Positions 52,372-60,152 of a DNA stretch of 62,416 bases are shown piece after piece. Within the stretch, counting starts at the first letter, position 1. The number at the start of each line of letters is the position of its first letter. The position numbers and the translations under genes are program-made. The notes below the pieces were generated by a model. It made no database searches. It saw only the letters and a program-made list of their open reading frames with translations, and had not been told where the DNA came from. The DNA comes from Candidatus Lachnoclostridium pullistercoris (GTDB lineage: Bacteria > Bacillota > Clostridia > Lachnospirales > Lachnospiraceae). The DNA is taken from the NCBI GenBank assembly GCA_019119775.1, contig DWWL01000047.1, positions 1-62,416 on the forward strand, written 5' to 3'.

Positions 52372-52473
52372 ATTATACCATGGCCGCTAAGCTCGTGAAA
52401 TACCTCGCTAAGCGCCCAGGCATATATTCGCACTAGACTCGTGAAATACCTCGTCAAGTGCTCATATTATACC
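52372..52473 (-). repeat. Dispersed hairpin-promoter cassette, family A copy 2
   Basis: Read on the minus strand: TATAAT (52466-52471), hairpin GCACTTGAC/GTCTAGTGC (52430-52461), GAATATATGCC linker, hairpin TGGGCGCTTAGC/GCTTAGCGGCCA (52381-52418), then TGGTATAAT (hexamer 52372-52377). Both hairpins carry the identical 14-base loop GAGGTATTTCACGA. The final extended -10 is 21 bases before the MerR start codon. Confidence 0.87.
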
Positions 52474-52549
52474 ACCTTCGGCCGGTCCACGGAAGGTTTG
52501 GCTGGAAAAACCTTGCAGCGATATCAAGGTTTGGACAGCGCGTAAAAGA

Positions 52550-52616
52550 ATCCTGCAAAGCAGGACTCTCCGCCTGCGGCGGGCCGCGAAAGCGGCAGTT
52601 TCCTTTCCGCCGCAGT
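52550..52616 (+). repeat. GC-rich dispersed repeat, family B copy 2
   Basis: About 67 bases starting AATCCTGCAAAGCAGGACTC, reverse complement of copy 1 at 50221-50289. The TTT/AAA difference in the small hairpin loop is an exact inversion. Directly followed by palindrome C copy 2. Confidence 0.75.
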
Positions 52617-52619
52617 GCG

Positions 52620-52674
52620 ATCCCCGCGGAGCATTTTTATATAGCAGGAAACAATGTTTCCTGCTATATAAAAA
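52620..52674. repeat. Palindromic repeat, family C copy 2
   Basis: ATCCCCGCGGAGCATTTTTA followed by the perfect palindrome around TATAGCAGGAAACA/TGTTTCCTGCTATA. Shares layout with 15991-16043; stem bases differ but pairing is kept. Confidence 0.65.
52634..52674 (-). terminator. Terminator of the wall-binding protein gene
   Basis: The family C palindrome, read on the minus strand, forms a 19-bp stem ending in ATAAAAATGC, 48 bases after the stop at 52722. Because the run after the stem is A-rich rather than T-rich it is a weaker terminator candidate, although the stem itself ends in TATATAAAA. Confidence 0.45.
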
Positions 52675-52721
52675 GCCGCCTCCCCATCCCCATCCCGGGA
52701 ACAGGAAGGCGGCCGCGCTGC

Positions 52722-53474
52722 TTACCAGTTTGCGCAGACTCCATTTTCATCTACATAATATCCGTCCGGCGTCGTGGTACTCGTGAGCATGGCTCCGCTG
52801 CTGTCACAGTAGTACCAGGAGCCGTTCCAGGAGATCCACCCGGTCCTCATATAGCCGGCTTCATTAAAGAAATACCACCGATCGCCGATATAGCGCCACT
52901 GGCTGACGGGATAGGTGCCGTCTTCATCCACCCACCACCAGCCCAGGCTGTTCTGATTCCAGCCGGTCTTTATCGCCGTTCCTGTTTCCGCCGGCCGCTC
53001 TGCCCCTACCGCGTCTCCAGGGCCTGTGGCTCCGTCCGGAATATAAACTTCCGTCTCCTGGCGAAGTTCCTTGTTCTTTTCTGCCTGCGCTTCATCTACC
53101 ACGTAGCTTTCCGATTCCTCTGACCAGTCGCTGTGGATAAAACGGCTGCTGCCGCTCTTGGCACGGGCTCTCACCCGGAACGTGTACTCTCCGGCCCGGT
53201 CCATTCTGCCCCGGCACTCCAGCTTTGTGCTCTTGGTCTTTACCGTATCCACCCGGTAGCCATCCCGGTAGATCCGGACCTCATACTGATAAGCATCCTC
53301 AATCTCGTCCCACTCCGCTTTCGTCTCCTCCCACCACACGCCGGGAGTTTCCAGCTGCCTGGCTGACTCATATTCTTCCTCGTCCCACTCATAAGCGTAA
53401 ACGCCGGAAACGCTGCCGGCAGACAGGGACACCGCCATGGCAAGCACAGCTGCTGTTCTCATCCATTTCTTCAT
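52722..53474 (-). CDS. Secreted protein with fibronectin-III-like domain and cell-wall-binding repeats
   Basis: Signal peptide MKKWMRTAAVLAMAVSLSAG, cleaved near VYAYEW. Residues about 45-125 form a beta-sandwich resembling fibronectin type III (AYQYEVRIYRDGYRVD, GEYTFRVRARAKSG). The C-terminus has choline-binding-type repeats: GWNQNSLGWWWVDEDG, WRYIGDRWYFFNEAGYMRTG, WNGSWYYCDSSGAM. 250 residues. It has no recognisable enzymatic domain. It is probably held on the wall by the repeats. Confidence 0.85.
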   Translation of the reverse strand: MKKWMRTAAVLAMAVSLSAGSVSGVYAYEWDEEEYESARQLETPGVWWEETKAEWDEIEDAYQYEVRIYRDGYRVDTVKTKSTKLECRGRMDRAGEYTFRVRARAKSGSSRFIHSDWSEESESYVVDEAQAEKNKELRQETEVYIPDGATGPGDAVGAERPAETGTAIKTGWNQNSLGWWWVDEDGTYPVSQWRYIGDRWYFFNEAGYMRTGWISWNGSWYYCDSSGAMLTSTTTPDGYYVDENGVCANW

Positions 53475-53549
53475 AATATCTTACCTCCAAAAGCGCTCTT
53501 TTCCTTCCTTCGGAACCGGAGCGCCCGATTTTCCGTGATTCACATGCCT

Positions 53550-53579
53550 ATTATACCCCTCAGGCATATCCCGCCGCAA
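53550..53579 (-). promoter_or_regulatory. Promoter of the fibronectin-like wall protein
   Basis: TTGCGG (53574-53579), 18-base spacer, TATAAT (53550-53555) on the minus strand, 75 bases before the start. Confidence 0.55.
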
Positions 53580-53620
53580 GAGCGGACCGTCTGAATTTCA
53601 TGAACTTTTCGTGAACGCCG

Positions 53621-54265
53621 TCAGTCCGCCAAAGTCTCCGCCCGGCCGCAGGCATATCCGGTCGTTTTTTCTATATAACGCCGGATCCCCTCTTCCGGGT
53701 AGGACAGAAGCCGCCCGAATTCCGACGCGATCCGATACCGGTTTTCCCCGCGGTAGGTATCCGTCTCCACCATCTGCTCCTTCTCTTTTTTCAGGGAGAG
53801 ATACCGTTCCAGTGTTTCCTTTTTCCGGAAAAACAGATAGTTGTACTTTCCCCTGTTCAACTCTTCCGGAAACAGGTCCGTCAAAAATGCCTCGTCCTCC
53901 GGATAAAACAGAATCTCATATCTGCGGCACAGCTTTTCCACCTCCTGCCGGTAGGAATCTCTCTCCTCCTTCGTATCGCAGGGATGGCTCATGGCCAGAG
54001 TCTTCATTCCTGAAGCCACCATCTCACAGAAGCAGTCCATCACCCCCAGTTCATAGGAATAATGGTCGATCTCAGGCTCTTTTTCCTGATCTGCCCGTTC
54101 AAATTCATCCTCATCCAGGGAAAGAGGGACCCCGGCCGGGGACGTCACATGGACGCCCCCGTACCAGGTTCCCTCTACGGTAAACTCATCGCCTACCTGG
54201 TAATCCTGGGAATACTCATCATTTTTTCTTATTACGCGGATTCTGTCTCCCTTTTCCGCCTTCAT
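53621..54265 (-). CDS. Hypothetical protein with N-terminal SH3-like domain
   Basis: I do not recognise a family. Residues 1-55 (GDRIRVIRKNDEYSQDYQVG, DEFTVEGTWYGGVHV, LSLDEDEFE) look like a small beta barrel of KOW/SH3 type, such as appears in wall- or nucleic-acid-associated proteins. The remaining 150 residues are acidic and helical, with a C-terminal RRYIEKTTGYACG. No signal peptide or membrane segment. Its ATG 54265 (after GGAGG) lies 19 bases downstream of the wall-binding-repeat gene, so it is probably co-transcribed with it. Confidence 0.6.
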   Translation of the reverse strand: MKAEKGDRIRVIRKNDEYSQDYQVGDEFTVEGTWYGGVHVTSPAGVPLSLDEDEFERADQEKEPEIDHYSYELGVMDCFCEMVASGMKTLAMSHPCDTKEERDSYRQEVEKLCRRYEILFYPEDEAFLTDLFPEELNRGKYNYLFFRKKETLERYLSLKKEKEQMVETDTYRGENRYRIASEFGRLLSYPEEGIRRYIEKTTGYACGRAETLAD

Positions 54266-54284
54266 CCCTTCTGACCTCCGATTT

Positions 54285-55526
54285 TTAGTTTACCCGTCTG
54301 ATGGTGTATCCGCCGTCGTCATTCCGGTCTACATCATACTTGTTGCCGTCCGCGTCCGTGGCCGTTCCGCCGGTCTTGACTTTGCCGGACTCGTTGACCA
54401 GATAGTCCTTTCCGTCCACCGTCACCACCTCGTAGCGAAGACCTTCCTCCGCCCGGACCAGAGCTCCGTTGTCATAGAGGTAGCCGTCCTTCTCTCCCGT
54501 GTAGCCGGCGCCGATATTTCCCAGAGATCCTGTCTTGTCAAAGAAATACGTCTCGCCGTCGATCTCCACACGGCCGGTCGCCATGGCTCCGCTCTCGTCA
54601 AAATAGTAATTTCTGCCGTCAGACAGTTCCAGCTCCCCTGTCACCATCCGTCCTTCATTGGTAAAGCAGTAGATCTTATTGTCAATGCGGGCCACTCCGT
54701 AGCGGTCATTCAGCGCCGTCGTCCGGTAAGAAGCGGTGTAGGCACGGCCGTTTCGGAAATAATACCAGTTCTCATCCGACTCATCCGGCGTCAGCAGATA
54801 TCTCCAGCCACTGGCCGCCGCCCCGTTTGCCTCACAGTACACCAGCCGGTTTACATCGTCCGTCACATTGTCATAATAGGAACTGGTAAATTCATTCGGA
54901 TCCACCCATCCTGTGAGCATTCTCCCATACTGGTCAAACACGTAGTCCGCTCCGTCAATGGTCTGCTCTCTGGACTTTGACATCCGTCCGGTGCTGCTGA
55001 AATAGTACCAGTTCTGATCGCTCCAGTCATCCGCCCGGTCCGAATAAATATACTGCCAGCCTGTCACCATGGCCCCCGACGCATTCAGATAGTAAGTGTT
55101 GCCGTCGTCGTCCAGCCATCCCGTATCCATCTGCTTTCCGGAAAAATGATATTTGACGCCGCCGATGGTCTTCCAGCCGTCCTCGTACGCCTGGCCGTTG
55201 CTGCCGAAATAATACCAGTGGCTCTCTGCCGTCCAGGGATCGTCCTGGAGAAGCCGCCAGCTGTTGGTGATCATCGCTCCGCTCTCATTGACGTAGTAGG
55301 TGTCGTCGATCAACTGATTTACTGCCATGGTTCCGTCGTAATCTATGTAGTAGTAAATGCCGTTGTCCAGCACCCACTGGCCGTAAACCATGGAACCGCT
55401 GTCATTGTAATAGTACCACTGGCCGCCGTTCTGGCTCCAGGTACCGCCGTAAGCCACAGCCGCTGATCCTGCGCTCAGCGCAGCCGCACAGGCCAAAACC
55501 ATGAAAAACTTATGGGTTCTTTTCAT
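54285..55526 (-). CDS. Secreted cell-wall-binding-repeat (choline-binding-like) protein
   Basis: Signal peptide (MKRTHKFFMVLACAAALSAG to about residue 26), then more than ten repeats of the W-Y-Y-F...G-x-M...G-W type: GGQWYYYNDSGSMVYGQW, GIYYYIDYDGTMAVNQ, HWYYFGSNGQAYEDGW, NTYYLNASGAMVTGW and others to the end. Several units keep the Trp/Tyr pairs that form choline or wall-polymer pockets. No catalytic domain is present. 413 residues. ATG 55526 follows AAAGGAGG. It probably acts as a wall-bound surface protein. Confidence 0.88.
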   Translation of the reverse strand: MKRTHKFFMVLACAAALSAGSAAVAYGGTWSQNGGQWYYYNDSGSMVYGQWVLDNGIYYYIDYDGTMAVNQLIDDTYYVNESGAMITNSWRLLQDDPWTAESHWYYFGSNGQAYEDGWKTIGGVKYHFSGKQMDTGWLDDDGNTYYLNASGAMVTGWQYIYSDRADDWSDQNWYYFSSTGRMSKSREQTIDGADYVFDQYGRMLTGWVDPNEFTSSYYDNVTDDVNRLVYCEANGAAASGWRYLLTPDESDENWYYFRNGRAYTASYRTTALNDRYGVARIDNKIYCFTNEGRMVTGELELSDGRNYYFDESGAMATGRVEIDGETYFFDKTGSLGNIGAGYTGEKDGYLYDNGALVRAEEGLRYEVVTVDGKDYLVNESGKVKTGGTATDADGNKYDVDRNDDGGYTIRRVN

Positions 55527-55588
55527 ATTCCTTCCTCCTTTATCATGAAATTATGCACGGACTCCCGAAATTCTTTTTTGTTTCTTCC

Positions 55589-55619
55589 AGTATACCATAA
55601 ATTTCTGAAAATTTCACAA
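55589..55619 (-). promoter_or_regulatory. Promoter of the wall-binding-repeat gene
   Basis: TTGTGA (55614-55619), 19-base spacer, TG-G-TATACT extended -10 (55589-55594) on the minus strand, in a strongly AT-rich region. Confidence 0.55.
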
Positions 55620-55653
55620 CTTTATTCTTACAATTCTGTGATTTTTCTGTTTT

Positions 55654-55709
55654 ATTTCTGCGGACAGCAAGACAAACAGGCATTCCTGCATGTCTATTCG
55701 GCCGCTGCC
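55654..55709. repeat. Short hairpin repeat, family D copy 2
   Basis: Begins ATTTCTGCGGACAGC and ends CGGCCGCTGCC, like 6386-6440, with a shared CATGTCT in between. Lies between divergent genes upstream of the P1 peptidase promoter. Confidence 0.45.
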
Positions 55710-55732
55710 TCAGAAAGCAGTCAGATCAGCCA

Positions 55733-55761
55733 TTGACTGCTTCTTTCTATAATCTTATAAT
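55733..55761 (+). promoter_or_regulatory. Promoter of the P1 peptidase gene
   Basis: TTGACT (55733-55738), 17-base spacer, TATAAT (55756-55761), 37 bases before the start codon. Confidence 0.82.
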
Positions 55762-55798
55762 CACAGTAGCAAACATCAGTGAAAGGAGAATATGATCC

Positions 55799-56767
55799 AT
55801 GATCAGACAAATTCCCATATCTCAGATTTCCGATTTTCATATAGGGCACGCCCAGGACCTGGAGTGCGCCACCGGCTGCACGGCCATCTTATGTCCGGAA
55901 GGGGCATGGGCGGGCGTGGATGTCCGCGGCGGAAGTCCGGCCTCCCGTGAAACAGAGCTCCTGCGGCCGGAAAATACGGTGCAGCAGATCCACTGCGTCA
56001 TGCTTTCCGGCGGCAGCGCCTACGGGCTGGAGGCAGGCGACGGAGCCATGCAGTTTTTGGAGGAACGGGGGATTGGATTTGATGTGGGGATCGGACGGGT
56101 GCCCATTGTCTGCGGTGCCTCTCTTTTTGATCTGGAACTTGTGAGCGCTTCCCGCCGCCCGGATAAGAAGATGGGCTATGAAGCCTGTCAGAATGCCTTC
56201 TCCGGCGCAGAACCGGCGGAGGGAAATGTGGGCGCTGGAACCGGCGCCACTGTGGGAAAATTCTACGGCACGGAGCGGATGATGAAATGCGGCATCGGCG
56301 TCTGGGCCGGACAGCTGGGAGATGTGCAGGTGGGCGCCGTCGTGGCCGTCAATGCCCTGGGAGACGTGCTGGATTACGAAACAGGCCGGATCTTAGCCGG
56401 ACTGTTAAGTGAAGACCTCTCCGGATTTGCGGATACCAGACAGTGCATGTACCGGGAACTTCAGAAAAAGCGGGATCTCTGGAGCGGCAATACCACCATC
56501 GGCTGCATCATCACCAACGCGAAGCTGGACAAATGTCAGTGCCGGAAAGCGGCCGTCATCGCTCACGACGGCTATGCGCAGACCATCCGTCCCTCTCACT
56601 GTACCGTAGACGGAGACACCCTTTTTGTCATGGCGTCCGGCAAAGTGGAGGCTGCTCCCGACCCATTTTACGCTCTGGCTTCAGAGGCAGTCGCGAGAGC
56701 CGTCAGCCGGGCAGCTCTGTGTGCTTCTCCCGCCTACGGGCTGAAAGGGGCAGCGGATTTTTTATGA
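55799..56767 (+). CDS. P1 family peptidase (DmpA/ThnT-type N-terminal nucleophile hydrolase)
   Basis: Autoprocessing aminopeptidase-like protein. Family marks are the N-terminal FHIGHAQDLECATGCTAILC, VRGGSPASRETELLRPEN, GGSAYGLEAGDGAMQFLEE, NVGAGTGATVGK and the cleavage region SGNTTIGCIITNA, where Asn231-Thr232 is the expected self-cleavage site and Thr232 the nucleophile. 322 residues, a typical length. ATG 55799, with AAAGGAG upstream. Substrates in this family range from D-amino-acid peptides to lactams and are not predictable. It converges on a LysR gene with a shared terminator. Confidence 0.92.
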   Translation: MIRQIPISQISDFHIGHAQDLECATGCTAILCPEGAWAGVDVRGGSPASRETELLRPENTVQQIHCVMLSGGSAYGLEAGDGAMQFLEERGIGFDVGIGRVPIVCGASLFDLELVSASRRPDKKMGYEACQNAFSGAEPAEGNVGAGTGATVGKFYGTERMMKCGIGVWAGQLGDVQVGAVVAVNALGDVLDYETGRILAGLLSEDLSGFADTRQCMYRELQKKRDLWSGNTTIGCIITNAKLDKCQCRKAAVIAHDGYAQTIRPSHCTVDGDTLFVMASGKVEAAPDPFYALASEAVARAVSRAALCASPAYGLKGAADFL

Positions 56768-56779
56768 TCCGCTGCCCCT
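56746..56779. terminator. Bidirectional terminator of P1 peptidase and LysR
   Basis: Hairpin AGGGGCAGCGGAT/ATCCGCTGCCCCT with a T-rich loop and TCTTTCC after it on the plus strand. It overlaps the last codons of both convergent genes. Confidence 0.8.
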
Positions 56780-57652
56780 CTTTCCTGTTTCTCCCAGCTC
56801 CTCCTGTACATACCGGATAAACTGTTCCAGTGCCGGCGGCCGTCTCTTGTTCTTTGAGTAGACAAACCATGTGCTGCGCACCACAGGAGTTCCGTCCCGC
56901 CTGACCAAAGGCGTAAGAAAAAGACTTTCCCTGTTCTTAGCTGATTCCGGAAGAAAACAGCAGGTATATCCCAGCCCTTTTTCCACCAGCTGAAGCGCCA
57001 CGTCCACATAGCCGACCACCATTCCGGACGGCTCCTCTGTACCGTAGTAATTTTCCCACCAGCCGGATAACAGCTCTTTTGTGCGGTCATTGGTCTTATA
57101 GTTCAGCCGCGGCATGGAAGGAAGATCATCCAGGCAGACCGGATCTTTTGTGACTGCATATCCCTGGTTTTTCCCCACACAAAGCTGCCACACCGGGCCC
57201 TCATAATCTCCCTGAACAAATCCCACATCCACGCTCCCGTCCAGCACCTTGCGAAACAGAATATTGCTCTGGTCATTGACCACCTCAAATTCCATTCTCG
57301 GGTTCTTTTCCTTATACTTCAGCATCAGATCTGTCAAAGCATATTTGCTGTAGGTATAAGACGAACCGATTATGATCGGCCTCTTTTCTCCCTCCTTAAA
57401 CAGACGCAGTCCTGATTTTGTCTCCTGAAGAAACTTCATATACTTTTCCGCCTGCTCTGCAAGGTAGGTCCCTTCCTCTGTAAATTCCAGCCCCTTAGGC
57501 GTCCGGTTGACGATCCTTACATTAAATTCATTTTCCATAACGTGAAGCCGTTTAGTCAAAGACGGCTGGGTGAGATACAGAAGATTCGCCACCTTTGTCA
57601 GGTTTGGATTCCTGTGCAGTTCATAAAGGATCTCCCAATCCGTATCTTTCAT
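56762..57652 (-). CDS. LysR-family transcriptional regulator
   Basis: Winged helix MKDTDWEILYELHRNPNLTK, VANLLYLTQPSLTKRLHVME, then a LysR effector domain (about 90-290). 296 residues. ATG 57652. It is immediately downstream of the tricarboxylate operon on the same strand but separated by a terminator (57750-57780) and its own promoter, an arrangement typical of a local regulator; control of that operon is inferred. Convergent with the P1 peptidase. Confidence 0.94.
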   Translation of the reverse strand: MKDTDWEILYELHRNPNLTKVANLLYLTQPSLTKRLHVMENEFNVRIVNRTPKGLEFTEEGTYLAEQAEKYMKFLQETKSGLRLFKEGEKRPIIIGSSYTYSKYALTDLMLKYKEKNPRMEFEVVNDQSNILFRKVLDGSVDVGFVQGDYEGPVWQLCVGKNQGYAVTKDPVCLDDLPSMPRLNYKTNDRTKELLSGWWENYYGTEEPSGMVVGYVDVALQLVEKGLGYTCCFLPESAKNRESLFLTPLVRRDGTPVVRSTWFVYSKNKRRPPALEQFIRYVQEELGETGKRGSGS

Positions 57653-57691
57653 TTCTTCATCCCCTTGTCTGAATCGGTAGTCTCTTTATCT

Positions 57692-57720
57692 ATTATATAA
57701 TATCCATTTTTTCTGTTCAA
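57692..57720 (-). promoter_or_regulatory. Promoter of the LysR gene at 56762-57652
   Basis: TTGAAC (57715-57720), 17-base spacer, TATAAT (57692-57697) on the minus strand. Confidence 0.8.
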
Positions 57721-57749
57721 CGAAAAAAGTATGCCGCCCCCTGTTAAAT

Positions 57750-57780
57750 GAAAACAGCCCGCAGATATCCCTGCGGACTA
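57750..57780 (-). terminator. Terminator of the aconitase-to-transporter operon
   Basis: Minus-strand hairpin AGTCCGCAG-GGATAT-CTGCGGGCT followed by GTTTTCATTT, 41 bases after the transporter stop. Confidence 0.75.
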
Positions 57781-57820
57781 TTTCCTTGTGTATGTGTTTT
57801 TGACCTGTTTATTTTCTCTG

Positions 57821-59074
57821 TCACAGAAGCCAGCCAAATACTCCCACGGCAGCCAGCACAGCCAGCACAAAAAGGGCCAGGAAAGACACGGCAAACAGCT
57901 CCACAAACAGTCTGTTCTGCGGAAATTTTTCTTCAGCATTCTCCTGCTGAGCCACTCCGGCCATAATCAGAGCTCCCGTAGTCGAAATCGGGGTGAATCC
58001 CGCCACAGTTCCTCCTATGACGATCACGGACACCAGCTCCATAGCGCTTACTCCCACTCCCGCGGCCAGACCGCTGGCTGTTGGGATCAGCGTGGGAAAC
58101 ACCACTCCCAGCCCGGAACTGAAGAAAGACATAACTCCTGCAGCCACCGCCATGATCATAGAAGCGGTTTTCGGGCCCATGACCGTCTCCAGGCCAGCCA
58201 CCATAATATCAATGCCGCCGGAAAGAGAGATCACGTTCATCAGGATCCCAACGCCCATTACCATGAGGATCACGCCCCAGGGAATCCCCTTGATCGCCTG
58301 TCCCTCTTTTCCGCATCCGGCCACGATGAGAACAGAACCGACAAGAAATCCTGTCAATCCTACATTCCAGGAGAAAAACAGCACTCCCACAGCCATAACC
58401 GCCAGCCATAAAAGAGACAGCAGCTGATCAGGGCGAAATCCCGGCAGAGCTTCATTTTCTTCTTCGGAATGTTTTTCCACCTTCCATCCTTTGTAATAAA
58501 CATATACGATCCCCATTACGATCAGAGCTGTAATTGTCAGGCAGAGCATGATCGGTACCGTATTTGCTTCCATCCCCTGAGCCTCCATCAGTTCCCGTAC
58601 CACAGCGGCCTCCGGAGTCAGCGGGCTCATTCTGCCGGACATCACTCCCAGATCTCCGATGATTGCTGTCATAATGGGATTGATTCCAGCGGACACAGCC
58701 ACCGGAATGGCGATGACCGGGATGATTGCCAGTGACGGGATTGCTCCCGGCCCGACGGCGCAGATGGCAAATCCCAGAATATACATGACAAACGGGATCA
58801 GCGCCTTCCGTTTTCCGACAAGAGCAACCATCTTCCTGGCTAAAAGCTCCAGCGTTCCGTTTCCGCTGATAATGGCAAACAGATAGGTGATGCCCACCAT
58901 CTGCATGAAGAGAGAAGAGCTGAAGCCACTGATCAGCTCTGAGGCGCTGATATCAAAGATCACGCCCAAAACCATAGCCAGGCCCATACATAAAATTCCC
59001 ACATTGGCGTTTCTGACAAATCCGATGACAATAGCCGCCAAAAGAGCCAGAAGAGAGATCATACCCAGATTCAT
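57821..59074 (-). CDS. MatC-like dicarboxylate/tricarboxylate carrier
   Basis: Polytopic membrane transporter with about eleven or twelve helices. The N-terminal MatC-like region (LLALLAAIVIGFVRNANVGI, YLFAIISGNGTLELLARKMV) and the paired GPGAIPSLAIIPVIAIPVAV and GGTVAGFTPISTTGALIMAG segments resemble the malonate/dicarboxylate (ion transporter superfamily) carriers. 417 residues. ATG 59074 with GGGAGGTG overlaps the lactonase stop (ATGA). In this operon it probably imports the acid, or its lactone, processed by the other three enzymes. Confidence 0.85.
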   Translation of the reverse strand: MNLGMISLLALLAAIVIGFVRNANVGILCMGLAMVLGVIFDISASELISGFSSSLFMQMVGITYLFAIISGNGTLELLARKMVALVGKRKALIPFVMYILGFAICAVGPGAIPSLAIIPVIAIPVAVSAGINPIMTAIIGDLGVMSGRMSPLTPEAAVVRELMEAQGMEANTVPIMLCLTITALIVMGIVYVYYKGWKVEKHSEEENEALPGFRPDQLLSLLWLAVMAVGVLFFSWNVGLTGFLVGSVLIVAGCGKEGQAIKGIPWGVILMVMGVGILMNVISLSGGIDIMVAGLETVMGPKTASMIMAVAAGVMSFFSSGLGVVFPTLIPTASGLAAGVGVSAMELVSVIVIGGTVAGFTPISTTGALIMAGVAQQENAEEKFPQNRLFVELFAVSFLALFVLAVLAAVGVFGWLL

Positions 59075-60135
59075 GCTTTCACCTCCCGGCTGAATGTAAT
59101 ACACACCGGACTCTCTGTGGGAATGATCCTTCCCGTATATTCCATCAGCCCGCGGTCACTGTCCAGCTTCATTTCCACAATCGTGTCGCTGTCCTCATTT
59201 GCCACGTAAAATCTGCTGTAATCCGGACTGAATGTGACAAACCTGGGAGTGAGACCCAGACAGGGATAATATCCCAGTTCCTTCATGTATCCCGTTTTCT
59301 GATCAATGCGGTAAAGCACAAGGGACTCATGGATCCGGTTGGAGCCAATGAGAATGTCTCCCTTTTCATTTAAGACAGCGGCGCTGGCCTGTCCTTCTCC
59401 CGTATAGGTGGCGGGAAGCGTCGGCAGGTTCTGTCTCGCTGTCAGTGTTCCCTTTTCCCAGTCAAATTCAAAGAACGTCATCTTATTGCCCTTCTCATTG
59501 ATGAGATAGAGCCAGCGGTTATTGGGATGGACAGCCAGATGACGCGGTTCATCGTACACATTGGGAGAAAGGTACTGATCGGTCCGGGTAAAGCTGCCGT
59601 TCTCCGGATGGAACCGGAGCACCTGAACCTGTCCGTATCCCTGTATTCTGCCCTGCATAACCACAAACAGATATTCCTGTGTCTGATCCCAGATGCACTG
59701 GTGGGCAAAAGAAACGTCTCCCTCCTTCTTTCCTTCAAAATGGAGTTCATTTACGATTTCGCCCAGACTTCCATCCTCCATCCGCCGGATCACATAGACT
59801 GCTCCTCCCTGAAGCGCGGCTACCACCAGATACTGATTCGTACGGTCCGGGACAATGAACACCGGATTTTTCCCGCCGATATCCACCGTATTCAAAGGCT
59901 CCAGCGTGTGATCCTCCAATATCCGGTAACTGCTCACCACAGTAAAATCTCCGTGAACGGAGTACAGGTACTTTTCCTCTCTGTCCAGCGTCTGATACGA
60001 CGGATTTTCCTCTGTCTTCAGACACTGGATTTCCTTCCAGTCTCCCGTTTCATTTGAAATCTCAAACACTTTCAGTCCTTTTCCCCTGGCGTTCCTCTCT
60101 TTTGTGGAACGGCACCCCACATAAGCATATCTCAT
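59071..60135 (-). CDS. Lactonase family protein (seven-bladed beta-propeller)
   Basis: Similar to 6-phosphogluconolactonase/YkgB and carboxymuconate-lactonizing-type propellers. The opening MRYAYVGCRSTKERNARGKG followed by LKVFEISNETGDWKEI, LDREEKYLYSVH, SFAHQCIWDQTQEYLFVVMQ, PRHLAVHPNNRWLYLINE, and the final FVTFSPDYSRFYVANEDSDT give the blade-like repeats. 354 residues; cytoplasmic, no signal peptide. Its stop overlaps the transporter start. The presence of a lactonase beside aconitase and an isocitrate-type dehydrogenase suggests hydrolysis of a tricarboxylic acid lactone, which is an inference. Confidence 0.87.
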   Translation of the reverse strand: MRYAYVGCRSTKERNARGKGLKVFEISNETGDWKEIQCLKTEENPSYQTLDREEKYLYSVHGDFTVVSSYRILEDHTLEPLNTVDIGGKNPVFIVPDRTNQYLVVAALQGGAVYVIRRMEDGSLGEIVNELHFEGKKEGDVSFAHQCIWDQTQEYLFVVMQGRIQGYGQVQVLRFHPENGSFTRTDQYLSPNVYDEPRHLAVHPNNRWLYLINEKGNKMTFFEFDWEKGTLTARQNLPTLPATYTGEGQASAAVLNEKGDILIGSNRIHESLVLYRIDQKTGYMKELGYYPCLGLTPRFVTFSPDYSRFYVANEDSDTIVEMKLDSDRGLMEYTGRIIPTESPVCITFSREVKA

Positions 60136-60152
60136 AAAACTGCCTCCTCCTT

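Noticed and set aside
52458..53123. 221-codon plus-strand frame
   Set aside because: It spans the repeats and the antisense of a wall-binding-protein gene; no domain, no ribosome site.
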